From Dietzia timorensis (GTDB lineage Bacteria; Actinomycetota; Actinomycetes; Mycobacteriales; Mycobacteriaceae): a stretch of DNA of 64,000 nt. This document shows positions 51,106-59,270 of this stretch, piece after piece. Location: NCBI RefSeq assembly GCF_001659785.1, contig NZ_CP015961.1:3348001-3412000 (forward strand). Direction: 5' to 3'. The position numbers and the translations under genes are program-made. The notes under the pieces were generated by a model that was not told the origin of the DNA, ran no database searches, and saw only the letters and a list, made by a program, of their open reading frames with translations. The number at the start of each line of letters is the position of its first letter. Position 1 is the first letter of the stretch.

Positions 51106-51393
51106 TTTTCTCTACCTCTTCGTGTCGTGTTCTATGCGCTACATCTCGTTCGTGGGACGTTCTCGCATTCCCGCTTTCGCGGCTTGTCCGCGCATGCGCG
51201 GCAACGTCTCATCTGTATCGTGCCCTGCGCATGCCCGCGAGGCCACCGTTTTCTCGGCTTCCTCACACTTTTTTCTGAGTCTCACACAGGCAAAAAAGTT
51301 CCCGCCCCTCCCGATCGACGCGCGCAGCGTCCATGTCGGGAGGGGCGGGATCTTCGCCCTGCAGCGTTCAGTTATGTATGACGGCGGAGCCCC
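51106..51393 (-). terminator. Intergenic region with the pckG terminator
   Basis: 14-bp arms (51301-51314 and 51336-51349) form a hairpin after pckG. On the minus strand the last arm is followed by AACTTTTTTGCC, a good T run. The remainder (about 51110-51290) is non-coding and must include the promoter of the MmpS-like gene. Confidence 0.8.
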
Positions 51394-53211
51394 TTAGACT
51401 CCCAGGCGTCCCTTGAGCGCGCCGAACTGTCCGTAGACCTCCTCGGGCACGCGGTCGCCGAGGAACTGTAGCCATTCGGCGATGCCCGGGATTTCCTCGC
51501 GCCACTCGTCCTCATTGACGGCGAGGGCCTTGTCGACCTCTTCTGCGGAGACATCAAGTCCCTCGATGTCGATCTGCGAGGAATCCGGGACCACACCGAT
51601 CGCGGTGTCCTGGCCCTCGGCCTTGCCCTCGATGCGCTCGACGATCCACTTGAGTACGCGGGTGTTCTCGCCGAACCCGGGCCAGATGATCTTGTTGTTC
51701 TCGTCGCGGCGGAACCAGTTGACGAGGAAGATCTTCGGCAGCTTGTCTGCATCGGCCTTCTCGCCGATGTTGATCCAGTGCTGGAGGTAGTCACCGACGT
51801 TGTAGCCGATGAACGGCAGCATGGCCATCGGGTCGCGGCGGACCTGGCCGACGATGCCCTCTGCGGCTGCAGTGCGCTCGGAGGACAGCGTCGCACCGAT
51901 ATATACGCCGTGCTCCCAGTCGTAGGACTCCGCGACCAGCGGGACCGTGGTCTTGCGGCGGCCGCCGAACAGGATCGCCGAGATCGGCACGCCCTCCGGG
52001 TTGTCCCACTCGGGAGCGAGCGATGGGCACTGGTCCATCGGAGTGCAGTAGCGGGAGTTCGGGTGTGCGGCCTTGTCGTCCGAGGCCGGGGTCCACTCGT
52101 TGCCACGCCAGTCGGTGAGGTGGCCGGGCTCGCCCTCGAGCCCTTCCCACCACACGTCGCCGTCGTCGGTCTTGGCGACATTGGTGAACACGGTGTTGCC
52201 CTTTTCGATGGTGTACATCGCGTTGGGGTTGGACGAGTAGTTCGTTCCCGGAGCGACACCGAAGAAGCCGGCCTCGGGGTTGACGGCGTAGAGGCGGCCG
52301 TCCTTACCGAAGCGCATCCAGGCAATGTCGTCGCCGCACGTCTCGGCCTTCCAGCCGGGCAGAGTCGTCTGGATCATCGCGAGGTTGGTCTTACCGGCCG
52401 CGGACGGGAACGCGGCTGCGACGTAGTACACCTTGCCCTCGGGGCTGGTGAGCTTGAGAATGAGCATGTGCTCGGCGAGCCAGCCCTCGTCATGCGCCAT
52501 CGCCGAGGCAATACGCAGCGCGTAGCACTTCTTGCCGAGCAGAGCGTTGCCGCCGTAACCCGAGCCGTAGGACCAGATCTCGCGGTCCTCGGGGAAGTGC
52601 GTGATGTACTTGGTCTCGCTGCACGGCCACGGCGAATCCTTCTCCCCCTCGGCCAGCGGCGCGCCCACCGAATGCAGGGCCTTGACGTACTCGCCGTTGT
52701 CGCCGATCTTCTCGAGCGCCTCGGTGCCCATGCGCGTCATGATGCGCATCGACGTGACGACGTATTCGGAGTCGGTGATCTCGACACCGAGCTTGGGGTC
52801 CTCGGCGTCGAGAGGGCCCATGCAGAACGGGACGACGTACATCGTGCGACCCGCCATAGAGCCGCGGTACAGCTCCGTCATCTCGGCGCGCATTTCGGCC
52901 GGGTGGACCCAGTTGTTCGTAGGTCCGGCATCTTCCTCGGTCTTGGAACAGATGAAGGTGCGCGATTCCACGCGGGCGACATCCGCCGGGTCCGAGAGAG
53001 CGAGGAAGGAGTTCGGCTTCTTTTCCTCGTTGAGCTTGACGGCGGCGCCAGACGAGACGAGCTGCTCGGTAAGTCGGTCCCATTCCTCCTGGGACCCGTC
53101 AACCCACACCACGCGCTTAGGCGTGGTGAGATCAGCGATCTCCTTCACCCAAGCGATGAGTTCCTCATGCTTTGTCGGGGCGTCGGAAATTCCCGGCACG
53201 GTGCTTGTCAT
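51394..53211 (-). CDS. pckG: Phosphoenolpyruvate carboxykinase (GTP)
   Basis: 605 residues. Converts oxaloacetate and GTP to PEP, CO2 and GDP, the entry to gluconeogenesis. Conserved parts: [16 protein letters not shown] (substrate), [13 protein letters not shown] with the kinase-1a P-loop and reactive Cys-type region, [16 protein letters not shown] (metal-binding Asp), [12 protein letters not shown] (Arg) and [14 protein letters not shown]. Length equals the GTP-dependent class. ATG 53211 preceded by AAGGAG. Upstream are AGGTACAT direct repeats and a palindrome. Confidence 0.96.
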   Translation of the reverse strand: MTSTVPGISDAPTKHEELIAWVKEIADLTTPKRVVWVDGSQEEWDRLTEQLVSSGAAVKLNEEKKPNSFLALSDPADVARVESRTFICSKTEEDAGPTNNWVHPAEMRAEMTELYRGSMAGRTMYVVPFCMGPLDAEDPKLGVEITDSEYVVTSMRIMTRMGTEALEKIGDNGEYVKALHSVGAPLAEGEKDSPWPCSETKYITHFPEDREIWSYGSGYGGNALLGKKCYALRIASAMAHDEGWLAEHMLILKLTSPEGKVYYVAAAFPSAAGKTNLAMIQTTLPGWKAETCGDDIAWMRFGKDGRLYAVNPEAGFFGVAPGTNYSSNPNAMYTIEKGNTVFTNVAKTDDGDVWWEGLEGEPGHLTDWRGNEWTPASDDKAAHPNSRYCTPMDQCPSLAPEWDNPEGVPISAILFGGRRKTTVPLVAESYDWEHGVYIGATLSSERTAAAEGIVGQVRRDPMAMLPFIGYNVGDYLQHWINIGEKADADKLPKIFLVNWFRRDENNKIIWPGFGENTRVLKWIVERIEGKAEGQDTAIGVVPDSSQIDIEGLDVSAEEVDKALAVNEDEWREEIPGIAEWLQFLGDRVPEEVYGQFGALKGRLGV

Positions 53212-53558
53212 GTCGCTAGCGCTCCTTATGTACCTTGATGTACCTGTTACGTCATGAAATCCACATGAGGTTCGGCGTAAACGTAGGCATCACTGTTCCA
53301 CATACCAGGATACGGAACGCGATCATCCTACGGAAACACGGGAGAAGACGCCTTACGAGGCGCCGCCCGGCGGAACTCCGAAGTTCCCGCGCGATATACC
53401 CATTCTCACTGTGCCCGAAAGCAAAGTTCGGAACGTTCACAACGTGTACCCGCGGAGCTTACGGCGAATAGTCCGCCGCACCTCCAGCGTGTTCCAGTAC
53501 GACGATAAACCACCCATCTGCGGACGGCGAACCACGCGTTCGTGATCCGTGACACACA
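53212..53558. promoter_or_regulatory. 347-bp divergent promoter region of pckG and the LLM oxidoreductase
   Basis: No gene. ATGTACCT occurs twice with a 10-base period (53228-53235, 53238-53245), directly upstream of the pckG ribosome site; on the minus strand it reads AGGTACAT-ca-AGGTACAT. GGAACT-ccga-AGTTCC (53372-53387) is a perfect 6-4-6 inverted repeat, and CGCC-ttacga-GGCG (53349-53362) lies beside it. These are candidate sites for carbon-source control of gluconeogenesis; the regulators are not identified. Confidence 0.5.
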
Positions 53559-54509
53559 ATGGTGGGCATGGACATAGCTGGAAATTCGGAAAGGACCGAC
53601 GATGGCAACGCGAAGCGACGCGGCCGGATAGGTCTGTGGAGCGCATCCCTCGGCGGCGTCGAGATTCCGCAACTCCGTGACATAGTCGCCGAACTCGACT
53701 CGCAGGGCTGGGAGTCACTGTGGTTCGGCGAGGCGATCGGCCGCGAGGCATTCGCGCAGGCACAGATCCTTCTCGAGGCGACCGAGCGCATGCGCATCGG
53801 CACGGGCATCGCCAACATCTGGGCCCGGGACGCCCACGCGAGCGCCTCGATCGGCCGCACCTACGAGGCGCTCTACCCCGGCCGATTCGTTCTGGGGCTC
53901 GGCGTTTCCCACGCGCCGCTCGTGCAGCGCCGCTCACACGACTACAACAAACCCCTCGCCGCTATGCGCGATTATGTAAGCGCAATCAACTCTACGCGCC
54001 CCGAAGCCGCCGGCGAGGAGACACTTCCCGACATCGTGCTCGCCGCTCTCGGCCCGAAGATGCTCGAACTCGCCGGGACGGAAACGTCCGGCGCGCATCC
54101 CTATCTCACGACTCCGGAACACACCGCCCGCGCGAGGGAGATCCTCGGTGGCGACGCCGATAGCGGCCCGCTGCTCGTGGTCGAGCAGGGCGCGGTTATC
54201 GCGCCGTCCGCCGTCACAGATGTAGAGGAATGGAGGCGTAGGGCGCACGACCACCTGGAGATGTATACCGGACTGCCGAACTATCGGAACTCGTGGAAAC
54301 GGCTGGGCTTCGACGATTCGGACTTCGTCCGTGGTGGGTCGGAGCGGCTCGCCGAGGCGCTTATCCCGCGAGGAATCGAGGCGACGATTGCCGCAGTCGA
54401 CGCGCATTTCGAGGCCGGCGCCTCCCATGTGCTGGTCCAGGTTCTCGGGCCGAGCGTGCTCGAACCTCCGGTTGAGGATTGGCGGCTGCTCGCCGAGGCG
54501 CTGAGGTAG
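53559..54509 (+). CDS. LLM-class flavin-dependent oxidoreductase (F420-type)
   Basis: 316 residues. Bacterial-luciferase-like TIM barrel: RGRIGLWSASLGGVEIPQLR, SLWFGEAIGREAFAQAQILL, MRIGTGIANIWARDAHASA and RFVLGLGVSHAPLVQ. The pattern fits mycobacterial F420-dependent LLM families. Substrate unknown. The start could be ATG 53559, ATG 53568 or a later codon; the core fold begins near residue 20. Followed 73 bases later by an SDR gene on the same strand. Confidence 0.85.
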   Translation: MVGMDIAGNSERTDDGNAKRRGRIGLWSASLGGVEIPQLRDIVAELDSQGWESLWFGEAIGREAFAQAQILLEATERMRIGTGIANIWARDAHASASIGRTYEALYPGRFVLGLGVSHAPLVQRRSHDYNKPLAAMRDYVSAINSTRPEAAGEETLPDIVLAALGPKMLELAGTETSGAHPYLTTPEHTARAREILGGDADSGPLLVVEQGAVIAPSAVTDVEEWRRRAHDHLEMYTGLPNYRNSWKRLGFDDSDFVRGGSERLAEALIPRGIEATIAAVDAHFEAGASHVLVQVLGPSVLEPPVEDWRLLAEALR

Positions 54510-54582
54510 CTTCATCGAGATTTTTTCCGGCGTGCCCTGCGAAATTGTGGCGCAGCTCGCAGCCGGAAATTAACGTGGCGGT

Positions 54583-55359
54583 ATGGACCTCAATAATGCA
54601 AGCGCAATCGTCACCGGAGGTGCCTCGGGTATCGGCGCCGCCGTTGCTCGACAGCTCTCCGACAAGGGCGCGACCGTGGTCGTCGCCGACCTCAACGCCG
54701 AAAAGGGCGAGGCTCTCGCCAAGGAAATCGGCGGCATGTTCGTCTCCGTCGACGTGACCAAGACCGATCAGGTTCAGGCGGCGGTCGACGCAGCTCGCGA
54801 GGCCGGCCCGCTTCGCGTGCTCGTCAACTCGGCCGGCATCGGCTCCGCGGCACGCACAATCGGACGCGATGGCACCATCGATTCGGCGCACGACCTGGAC
54901 ATCTGGAAAAAGGTCATCGAGATCAACCTCGTCGGCAGCTTCGACGCGATCCGCCGGGCCGCGACCGTGATGAGCCAGAACGATCCCTCCGACACCGGCG
55001 AGAAGGGCGCGATCGTGTCGATGGCGTCGGTCGCCGCGTTCGATGGCCAGATCGGCCAGTCCGCATACTCGGCGTCGAAGGGCGGCATCGTCGGCATGAC
55101 GCTGCCGATCGCCCGCGACCTGTCCGCCGCCGGGATCCGCGTGAACGCCGTCGCACCGGGCCTGATCGACACGCCGATCTACGGCGAGGGTGAGGCCTCG
55201 GAGAAGTTCAAGGCGAACCTCGGACAGAACGTGCTGTTCCCGAAGCGCCTCGGCGAGGCCAGTGAGCTCGCCTCGATGGTGATCGAGCTGATCACCAACC
55301 CGTATATGAACGGCGAGGTCGTCCGCGTCGACGGTGGCATCCGGATGCCACCGAAGTAG
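54583..55359 (+). CDS. Short-chain dehydrogenase, 3-hydroxyacyl-CoA dehydrogenase type 2-like
   Basis: 258 residues. Classical SDR: IVTGGASGIGAAVARQL (NAD binding, TGxxxGxG), VLVNSAGIG (NNAG equivalent), Ser in IVSMASVAAFDG, and YSASKGGIVG with the catalytic Tyr/Lys. FDGQIGQSAYSASKGGI and PLIDTPIYGEG-like stretches resemble HSD10/3-hydroxy-2-methylbutyryl-CoA dehydrogenases of beta-oxidation. A decayed partial copy of this gene survives at 56649-56769. A terminator follows at 55394. Confidence 0.9.
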   Translation: MDLNNASAIVTGGASGIGAAVARQLSDKGATVVVADLNAEKGEALAKEIGGMFVSVDVTKTDQVQAAVDAAREAGPLRVLVNSAGIGSAARTIGRDGTIDSAHDLDIWKKVIEINLVGSFDAIRRAATVMSQNDPSDTGEKGAIVSMASVAAFDGQIGQSAYSASKGGIVGMTLPIARDLSAAGIRVNAVAPGLIDTPIYGEGEASEKFKANLGQNVLFPKRLGEASELASMVIELITNPYMNGEVVRVDGGIRMPPK

Positions 55360-55393
55360 TAGCCACGTAAACAATCTGATTCGAACGAGCCTT

Positions 55394-55424
55394 AACGGGC
55401 GGGAACATTTCTTTCCCGCCCGTT
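55394..55424 (+). terminator. Terminator after the SDR gene
   Basis: AACGGGCGGGAA (55394-55405) and TTCCCGCCCGTT (55413-55424) form a 12-bp stem. A degenerate version of the same hairpin is found near 56805-56840 in the duplicated segment. Confidence 0.8.
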
Positions 55425-55514
55425 ATCTATGTTCAGGAACCACAATCTATGCAAAGGTTGAATCTGCCCAGACTGCCGATGGCGTAGATATACGACACGA
55501 CTAAAGAGGTTGAA

Positions 55515-56477
55515 ATGACTTACGACCCGAATCAGTACGGGAATAACCCGTACAACCCTGGCGGAAATGACGGGGGCCAAAACCCCGGTTACGGTGACCA
55601 GAACTTCGGCGGCCAGCAGAATCCCGGTTACGGCGGCCAGCCCGGCTATGGCCAGCAAGGCTACGGTGGCCAGGGCTACGGCCATCAGGGATTTGGCGGC
55701 CAGCCAGGCTACGATCCCAACTCCCCGCAGCAGGATCGCCAGGTTGTCACCGTGCAGGGTCTTGACGTAGGGCAGGTCATCTCATTTGCATGGCAGGGCT
55801 TTGCGAATAACCCCGCTGGCTGGATCGTTTACGGTCTTGCGCTCGTGGCGGCAATGATCGTCGCATTCATCCCCATGGGCGGGGCAATGGTTTCAATGAT
55901 CAACGACGCCAGTAATTCTGCGAGCGGAGAAATCTCTGCGACCTCCACGAGCGGCTTCCTCGGTGCATCGCTGTTCTCCACAGTTCTCATCGTCGTCCTT
56001 GCGGGAACTCTGTCCAACATGGGATACCAGGCAGCGCTCCGCTGCGCCGACGGCGAAAAACTTTCTGTCGGGGACTTTTTCAAATTGAGGAATTTCGGGA
56101 ATTACATTCTGCTTCTCGTCATTTTCGGCGTGGTCTCAATGCTGCTCAACTTGATCCCGATTCTCGGCGCAATTGTGATGCTCGTGCTCGCGATCATCGT
56201 CTACTTTGCTCCGCTTGCCGCTGTCGATGGAAACTCTCTCGGATCGTCGTTCCGCATTTCTAAGGACATCGTCTCCAAAAACCTGGGACTTTGCCTCCTG
56301 TGTGCGATCGTCTTCGCGCTTCTCGGTTTCATTGGCGGAATCATCATCATCGGCTACATCATCGTCGCGCCGATGCAACAAATCGGCGCCGCATTTGTCT
56401 ACCGAGCAGCGACGAGCGGTCACGCACCGCAGCAGCAAAACTTCGTTCCGCAACCTGACTATCCGCAGAACTTCTAG
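55515..56477 (+). CDS. Membrane protein with YGQ-rich N-terminal tail, paralogue 1 of 3
   Basis: 320 residues, function unknown. Residues 1-75 are Gly/Tyr/Gln/Asn/Pro repeats ([20 protein letters not shown]), likely cytoplasmic and prion-like. About 75-300 form a helical membrane domain with four or five hydrophobic segments and a conserved centre AALRCADGEKLSVGDFFKLR, also found in its two neighbours. The C-terminus is PQPDYPQNF. The upstream 35 bases are almost identical to those before paralogue 2. Followed by a terminator and a gene fossil. Confidence 0.8.
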   Translation: MTYDPNQYGNNPYNPGGNDGGQNPGYGDQNFGGQQNPGYGGQPGYGQQGYGGQGYGHQGFGGQPGYDPNSPQQDRQVVTVQGLDVGQVISFAWQGFANNPAGWIVYGLALVAAMIVAFIPMGGAMVSMINDASNSASGEISATSTSGFLGASLFSTVLIVVLAGTLSNMGYQAALRCADGEKLSVGDFFKLRNFGNYILLLVIFGVVSMLLNLIPILGAIVMLVLAIIVYFAPLAAVDGNSLGSSFRISKDIVSKNLGLCLLCAIVFALLGFIGGIIIIGYIIVAPMQQIGAAFVYRAATSGHAPQQQNFVPQPDYPQNF

Positions 56478-56505
56478 AACGCGGATTCAGACTCCGGGCA
56501 TTGCG

Positions 56506-56539
56506 AGTGCCGCGAGAACCGATCGGTTCTCGCGGCACT
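56506..56539 (+). terminator. Terminator after YGQ paralogue 1
   Basis: 15-bp perfect stem (56506-56520 / 56525-56539), loop GATC, followed by TGCATTT. Closely resembles the hairpin at 58014-58049. Confidence 0.85.
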
Positions 56540-56611
56540 TGCATTTAGCAGCAGCCCGCGGATCACAGGAAAAAGACGGCCAAATACGATAATTAGGTCG
56601 AAGAAACGACC

Positions 56612-56648
56612 ACGGACAACTACCCAGACGGCCCCGGAGCCGACGAAT
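56612..56648 (+). pseudogene. Remnant of the start of YGQ paralogue 3
   Basis: The frame corresponding to MTNYPGDPGAGDP of the gene at 58122 reads here as T-D-N-Y-P-D-G-P-G-A-D-E-S, with the ATG changed to ACG. The 15 bases in front (TCGAAGAAACGACC) match the leader of the intact gene (CTGAAGGAACGACG). It breaks off abruptly into SDR-derived sequence. Confidence 0.65.
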
Positions 56649-56769
56649 CCTCGGATATAGGCACGAAGGGCACGATCGTGTCGACGGCGTCGGTCGCCCC
56701 GTTCGATGGGCATATCGGGTAGTCCGCATTTTCGGCGTCGACGGTGGCGGCAGGATGCCTCCGAAGTAG
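56649..56769 (+). pseudogene. Remnant of the SDR gene with internal deletion
   Basis: Bases 56649-56740 align with SDR positions about 54988-55077 (the region of the catalytic Ser), and 56735-56769 with its last codons and stop. About 253 bases are missing between two GCGTCG copies in the parent, which shifts the frame; a TAG also interrupts the first part. It cannot encode an enzyme. Confidence 0.75.
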
Positions 56770-56925
56770 TAGTCACGTAACCAACCTGAATAGATAAAGC
56801 CTTTAAAGGGCGGGAACATTTCGTTCCGGCCCGTTATCTATGTGCAGGAGCCATTTTGTATGCAAAGGTTGAGTCTGCCCAGATTGCCGATGGCGTAGAT
56901 ATACGACACGACTAAAGAGGTTGAA

Positions 56926-57987
56926 ATGACTTACGACCCGAACCAGTACGGGAACAACCCGTACAATCCCGGCGGAAATAACGGGGGCCAAAACCCCGGT
57001 TACGGCGACCAGAACTTCGGCGGCCAGCAGAATCCCGGTTACGGCGGCCAGCCCGGCTACGGCCAGCAAGGCTACGGTAGCCAGGGCTACGGCCAGCAGG
57101 GATTTGGCGGCCAGGGCTACGATCAGCAGGGATTTGGCGGCCAGGGCTACGATCAGCAGGGATTTGGCGGCCAGGGCTACGATCAGCAGGGGTTCGGCGG
57201 CCAGCAGGCATATGGCGCGCAGCCAGGCGGATTCGGCGGAGATCCCGGCGCTCAAGGGAGCGGCGTCGCGGTCATCCAAGGTCTTGACGTCGGCGAAGTG
57301 ATCAGTCGTTCCTGGAAGGGATTCACATCCAGCGTGGGCGGCTGGATCGTTCTGGCGATCGTCGCCTTTATTGGAATGCTCGTGGCAACCATCCCCACTT
57401 CGATGGCCACGCTTAGCGCGCTGGAAGACTCAACCGGCGACACCCTGGATCCGAATGCATTTGCGGTCGATTTCGGAACGCAGTTTTTCACCTGGATTCT
57501 GACGACCTTGATCTTCTCGGTCATCGCAAATATGGCGATTCAAGCTGCGCTTCGATGCGCCAATGGCGAGTCGCTGGGCGTCGGGGACTTCTTCTCGCTG
57601 AGAAATTTCGGCAACTTCATTGCCGTGTACGTCGCTATTTCCGTTGCGAACTTCGTTCTCGGCCTTATTCCGTTCATCGGTGGCCTCTTGTCCATCGTGT
57701 TGGCGATCTTTGTCTTCTTCGCCTACTACGCGGCGGTGGACGGAAACGACTTTTCGACGTCGTTTATCAAGTCAAAGGATATTCTCCTTCGCAATCCTTC
57801 CGTGTGCCTCCTATCCGCGATTGTGTTCATCCTCCTGATCATCGTCAGTGTGATTCCTTTCGGCCTCGGGCTTCTCATCACTCTTCCCATGTACGCCATC
57901 GGCGGAGCTGTCGTTTACATTGCCGCCACACGTGGCCTCGCACAGCAGAACTTCGTAGCTCAGCCCGACTACCCGCAGAACTTCTAG
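56926..57987 (+). CDS. Membrane protein with YGQ-rich N-terminal tail, paralogue 2 of 3
   Basis: 353 residues. The first ~63 codons are about 95% identical in DNA to paralogue 1 (nine differences in 189 bases by my count), while the membrane domain (about 115-335) has diverged strongly. The tail is longer because of three perfect 30-bp repeats (57101-57190) encoding [10 protein letters not shown]. The membrane domain keeps [20 protein letters not shown] and [20 protein letters not shown]; the C-terminus is again AQPDYPQNF. Function unknown. Confidence 0.8.
   Translation: MTYDPNQYGNNPYNPGGNNGGQNPGYGDQNFGGQQNPGYGGQPGYGQQGYGSQGYGQQGFGGQGYDQQGFGGQGYDQQGFGGQGYDQQGFGGQQAYGAQPGGFGGDPGAQGSGVAVIQGLDVGEVISRSWKGFTSSVGGWIVLAIVAFIGMLVATIPTSMATLSALEDSTGDTLDPNAFAVDFGTQFFTWILTTLIFSVIANMAIQAALRCANGESLGVGDFFSLRNFGNFIAVYVAISVANFVLGLIPFIGGLLSIVLAIFVFFAYYAAVDGNDFSTSFIKSKDILLRNPSVCLLSAIVFILLIIVSVIPFGLGLLITLPMYAIGGAVVYIAATRGLAQQNFVAQPDYPQNF
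57101..57190 (+). repeat. Three perfect tandem 30-bp repeats inside YGQ paralogue 2
   Basis: Units at 57101-57130, 57131-57160 and 57161-57190 are identical; each encodes ten residues of the pattern [10 protein letters not shown]. The unit length is a multiple of three, so copy-number change would keep the frame and only alter tail length. Imperfect units flank them on both sides. Confidence 0.9.
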
Positions 57988-58013
57988 ATCGCGGGGAAGG
58001 CTCCAGGTTTTCC

Positions 58014-58049
58014 GAGTGCCGCGGGAACCCTTTGGTTCCCGCGGCACTC
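58014..58049 (+). terminator. Terminator after YGQ paralogue 2
   Basis: 16-bp perfect stem (58014-58029 / 58034-58049), loop CTTT, followed by GTATCTAG. Confidence 0.85.
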
Positions 58050-58121
58050 GTATCTAGACAGCAGCCCGCGAATTGCGGGCAGATGATGACCAAGCATGAA
58101 AGTTAGGCTGAAGGAACGACG

Positions 58122-59219
58122 ATGACGAACTATCCAGGCGACCCCGGGGCGGGAGACCCGTACGGCGGATATGGACCGGGCAACCCGAACGAACCACAAG
58201 GTGGCTACGGCTACCAGCCGCCGTCGTTCAGCCAGGACCCCAGTGGAAACAATCCGTACGACCCCTACGGGGGAGCGTATGGCGCCCAGCCGAACTCGCC
58301 GCACGGATTCGGACAACCGAATGCCGGTAACTCGCCGTATGGCCAGCCGGGTTATGGCCAACAGCCCCACGGCGGGCCGGGATTCGGGCAGCAACCGTTC
58401 GGCCAGCAGTACGGATACGACTTTCAGCAGTTCGGAGCGATACAAGCACCGGTGCAGAGTGGTCAGACCATGGCGGTGCCAGGTCTCGACGTCGGACGAG
58501 TCATCTCCGATGCGTGGGACGGATTCGCCCAGAATGTCGGCGGCTGGATCCTCTGGTGCATCGCCTACTTCATCGGATGCTTCGCTGCGATTATCGCGTT
58601 GATCGCCGGGGCAGCCGCCATGATCGCGCCACTCGTCGACGATCCGTCCTACACCTCGGGGACGGGTTCCTACGAGACGGATTTCGACCCCTTCAATGGG
58701 TTGGCGTGGGGGGCAATGGGCTGGATCGCCCTCTTCTACCTGGTCTTCCTCGTACTCTCGGCGGTCATGCTCAACATGGTCTACGGCGCAAGCCTGAGGA
58801 TCGCCGCCGGAGAGCAACTGACGATCGGGGACTTCTTCAGACTCCGAAACTTCGGCATGTACATGGCGGTCATCATTCTCGTGGGCCTCGCCTATGGCGC
58901 GTTCTTCATCTTCCCGCTGCTCGGATTTCTTCTCATCATTCCTGCCGTTCTGCTCTACTTCCTTCCCTATGCGGCCGTCGACGGCCATTCCCTCGGCGGG
59001 TGCTTCTCCGTCGCCTGGGGAGTGCTGACCAAGAACTTCGGACTCTGCGTTTTGTGCGCGATCGTTTTCGGCGTCTTGAACTTTATCGGCGGAATGGTGA
59101 TCGTCGGATACCTCATCACCTTCCCGATGATGATGGTCGGTTCCGCCGTTGTTTACCACGCCGCTACCCGCGGCTACCAGCCGATTCCGAAGCCGATGCC
59201 GTACGCTCCGCGCTACTAG
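58122..59219 (+). CDS. Membrane protein with Gly/Tyr/Gln-rich tail, paralogue 3 of 3
   Basis: 365 residues. The tail (1-115) is of the same composition but distinct sequence ([39 protein letters not shown]). The membrane domain has four or five helices with the shared core ASLRIAAGEQLTIGDFFRLR and AAVDGHSLGGCFSVAW. It is GC-richer and more diverged than the other two, so it is the older paralogue. Its start region was duplicated upstream (56612). The thioesterase gene begins 51 bases later. Confidence 0.8.
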   Translation: MTNYPGDPGAGDPYGGYGPGNPNEPQGGYGYQPPSFSQDPSGNNPYDPYGGAYGAQPNSPHGFGQPNAGNSPYGQPGYGQQPHGGPGFGQQPFGQQYGYDFQQFGAIQAPVQSGQTMAVPGLDVGRVISDAWDGFAQNVGGWILWCIAYFIGCFAAIIALIAGAAAMIAPLVDDPSYTSGTGSYETDFDPFNGLAWGAMGWIALFYLVFLVLSAVMLNMVYGASLRIAAGEQLTIGDFFRLRNFGMYMAVIILVGLAYGAFFIFPLLGFLLIIPAVLLYFLPYAAVDGHSLGGCFSVAWGVLTKNFGLCVLCAIVFGVLNFIGGMVIVGYLITFPMMMVGSAVVYHAATRGYQPIPKPMPYAPRY

Positions 59220-59270
59220 GACGCGGCGTTCGACGTCATGAATTATGGTGTTCGGCATACACTGGGATCC

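Larger units (their letters stand above)
56478..56925 (+). other. Fossil junction of a tandem duplication (448 bp, no functional gene)
   Basis: In order this stretch holds a terminator hairpin (56506-56539) matching the one after paralogue 2; a decayed copy of the region before and at the start of paralogue 3 (about 56595-56648); a decayed internal piece and 3' end of the SDR gene (56649-56769); a degenerate copy of the SDR terminator; and an intact copy of the promoter/leader of the YGQ gene. The layout is exactly what a direct duplication with a breakpoint between the third YGQ gene and the SDR gene would leave. Confidence 0.75.

Noticed and set aside
51778-53238. Open plus-strand frame of 486 codons opposite pckG
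   Set aside because: No motifs; the minus strand encodes full-length PEPCK with all active-site regions.
56590-56769. A short functional gene between the YGQ paralogues
   Set aside because: The sequence aligns to two different parents with a lost start, a stop and a frameshifting deletion; it is a duplication fossil.
57101-57190. CRISPR-like array of 30-bp repeats
   Set aside because: Repeats are directly adjacent with no spacers and lie in frame inside a coding tail; no cas genes.
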